In this document: piece by piece, positions 23,610 to 23,913 of the stretch | Numbering within the stretch: position 1 is the first letter of the stretch | Layout: the number at the start of each line of letters is the position of its first letter | Source of the DNA: a virus | DNA: 23,913 nt | Virus record (IMG/VR): IMGVR_UViG_3300049596_001326 | Location: 1-23,913 of that record | Reading direction: 5' to 3' (one strand) | Made by a program: the position numbers and the translations under genes | Notes under the pieces: generated by a model | What the model saw: the letters and a program-made list of their open reading frames with translations, nothing else | Database searches by the model: none | Told to the model about the DNA's origin: nothing

Positions 23610-23913
23610 CTCTGTACTCCAAAATGTACATCCATAGTTACGTTTAAGAATAAACTATCATCACCATTAGCATTGTACTTTTGGATACTATATACACTAC
23701 CACTCTTTCTTTCTATGGGTCTGTATAGTATAGACATTACTTTTGCCCAATCTTTGTTGATGGTTAAATCACCAAACTTTGTTATATCTAAATATGCACC
23801 ATACTCCATCTCTGATAAGTTAGGTTCAAATCCATACTCCTTATCACCAATCTTTATGATAGGTTGTAGTTCATGCTCTAATGAGCTAGTGAGTTTAAGT
23901 AAATGTTCTTTAA
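23480..23913 (-). CDS. Tail assembly chaperone-like protein, N-terminus cut by window edge
   Basis: The frame is open to the right edge, so the visible 144 residues lack the true start; the ATG at 23809 is internal. The conserved-looking block YGFEPNLSEMEYGAYLDITKF is split by that internal Met. AKVMSILYRPIERKSG and NVTMDVHFGVQSFFFR follow. I recall this set (E-Y/F-G-x-Y-L-D...A-M/V-x-V/I-LYRPI...M-x-V...G...FF) from proteins near tail genes in Bacteroidota phages. Ten T at 23609-23600 encode Phe-Phe-Phe and form a slippery site. The frame ends at 23480, and the next frame continues with a different C-terminal domain. A sequencing length error in the T-run is the main alternative. Confidence 0.6.
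   Translation of the reverse strand, partial: KEHLLKLTSSLEHELQPIIKIGDKEYGFEPNLSEMEYGAYLDITKFGDLTINKDWAKVMSILYRPIERKSGSVYSIQKYNANGDDSLFLNVTMDVHFGVQSFFFRISTHLLKDTMNYLKEVEKQVVVQDIEQDLLKSGMPIQQ

Overview
This window looks like part of the structural (virion) module of a tailed phage. The DNA is AT-rich. Every gene except one small nuclease gene lies on the minus strand, so transcription runs from the right edge to the left. The likely host is a Bacteroidota bacterium, for three reasons. Genes start after A/T-rich leaders with no Shine-Dalgarno sequence. The one clear promoter has the Bacteroidota form (TTTG, 20 nt, TAACTTTG). The Thr/Ser-rich LamG proteins and Cys-rich N-termini resemble those I recall from uncultured aquatic phages. 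That last point is memory-based and was not searched.

Layout in transcription order (right to left): (1) 23.9-23.3 kb holds a gene cut by the window edge whose second half is in the -1 frame, entered at or near a run of ten T; it looks like a tail assembly chaperone pair. (2) 23.3-21.2 kb encodes a mucin-like protein with two LamG domains. (3) 21.2-20.6 kb encodes a SAM methyltransferase. (4) 20.6-18.3 kb holds a scaffold-like acidic protein, the likely major capsid protein and a second abundant-type structural protein, closed by a textbook terminator. (5) A promoter directly after that terminator starts the next unit: a small protein, the portal, an adaptor-like protein, neck or tail-completion proteins and two large tail proteins (18.1-11.7 kb). 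(6) 11.7-5.9 kb encodes a giant 1508-aa Thr/Ser-linker and LamG protein and a 408-aa relative, followed by a coupled 57-aa gene. (7) 5.7-3.0 kb holds three tightly overlapping glycosyltransferase-type genes. (8) 2.95-0.96 kb has a 49-aa gene overlapping a tape-measure-like gene. (9) A GIY-YIG-type nuclease gene sits on the plus strand. (10) The left edge cuts an XkdF-type prohead protease.

The most interesting idea is that the window may encode a self-contained mucin-like glycoprotein system. Three virion-type proteins carry long Thr/Ser/Ala-Pro linkers between beta-sandwich lectin-like domains. The same transcription direction carries three glycosyltransferase-like genes and a small-molecule or sugar-type methyltransferase. 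That these enzymes modify the linkers is inference, not shown by the sequence. The gene order is also unusual: the protease is far from the capsid, the capsid precedes the portal, and the chaperone-like pair is about 20 kb from the tape measure.
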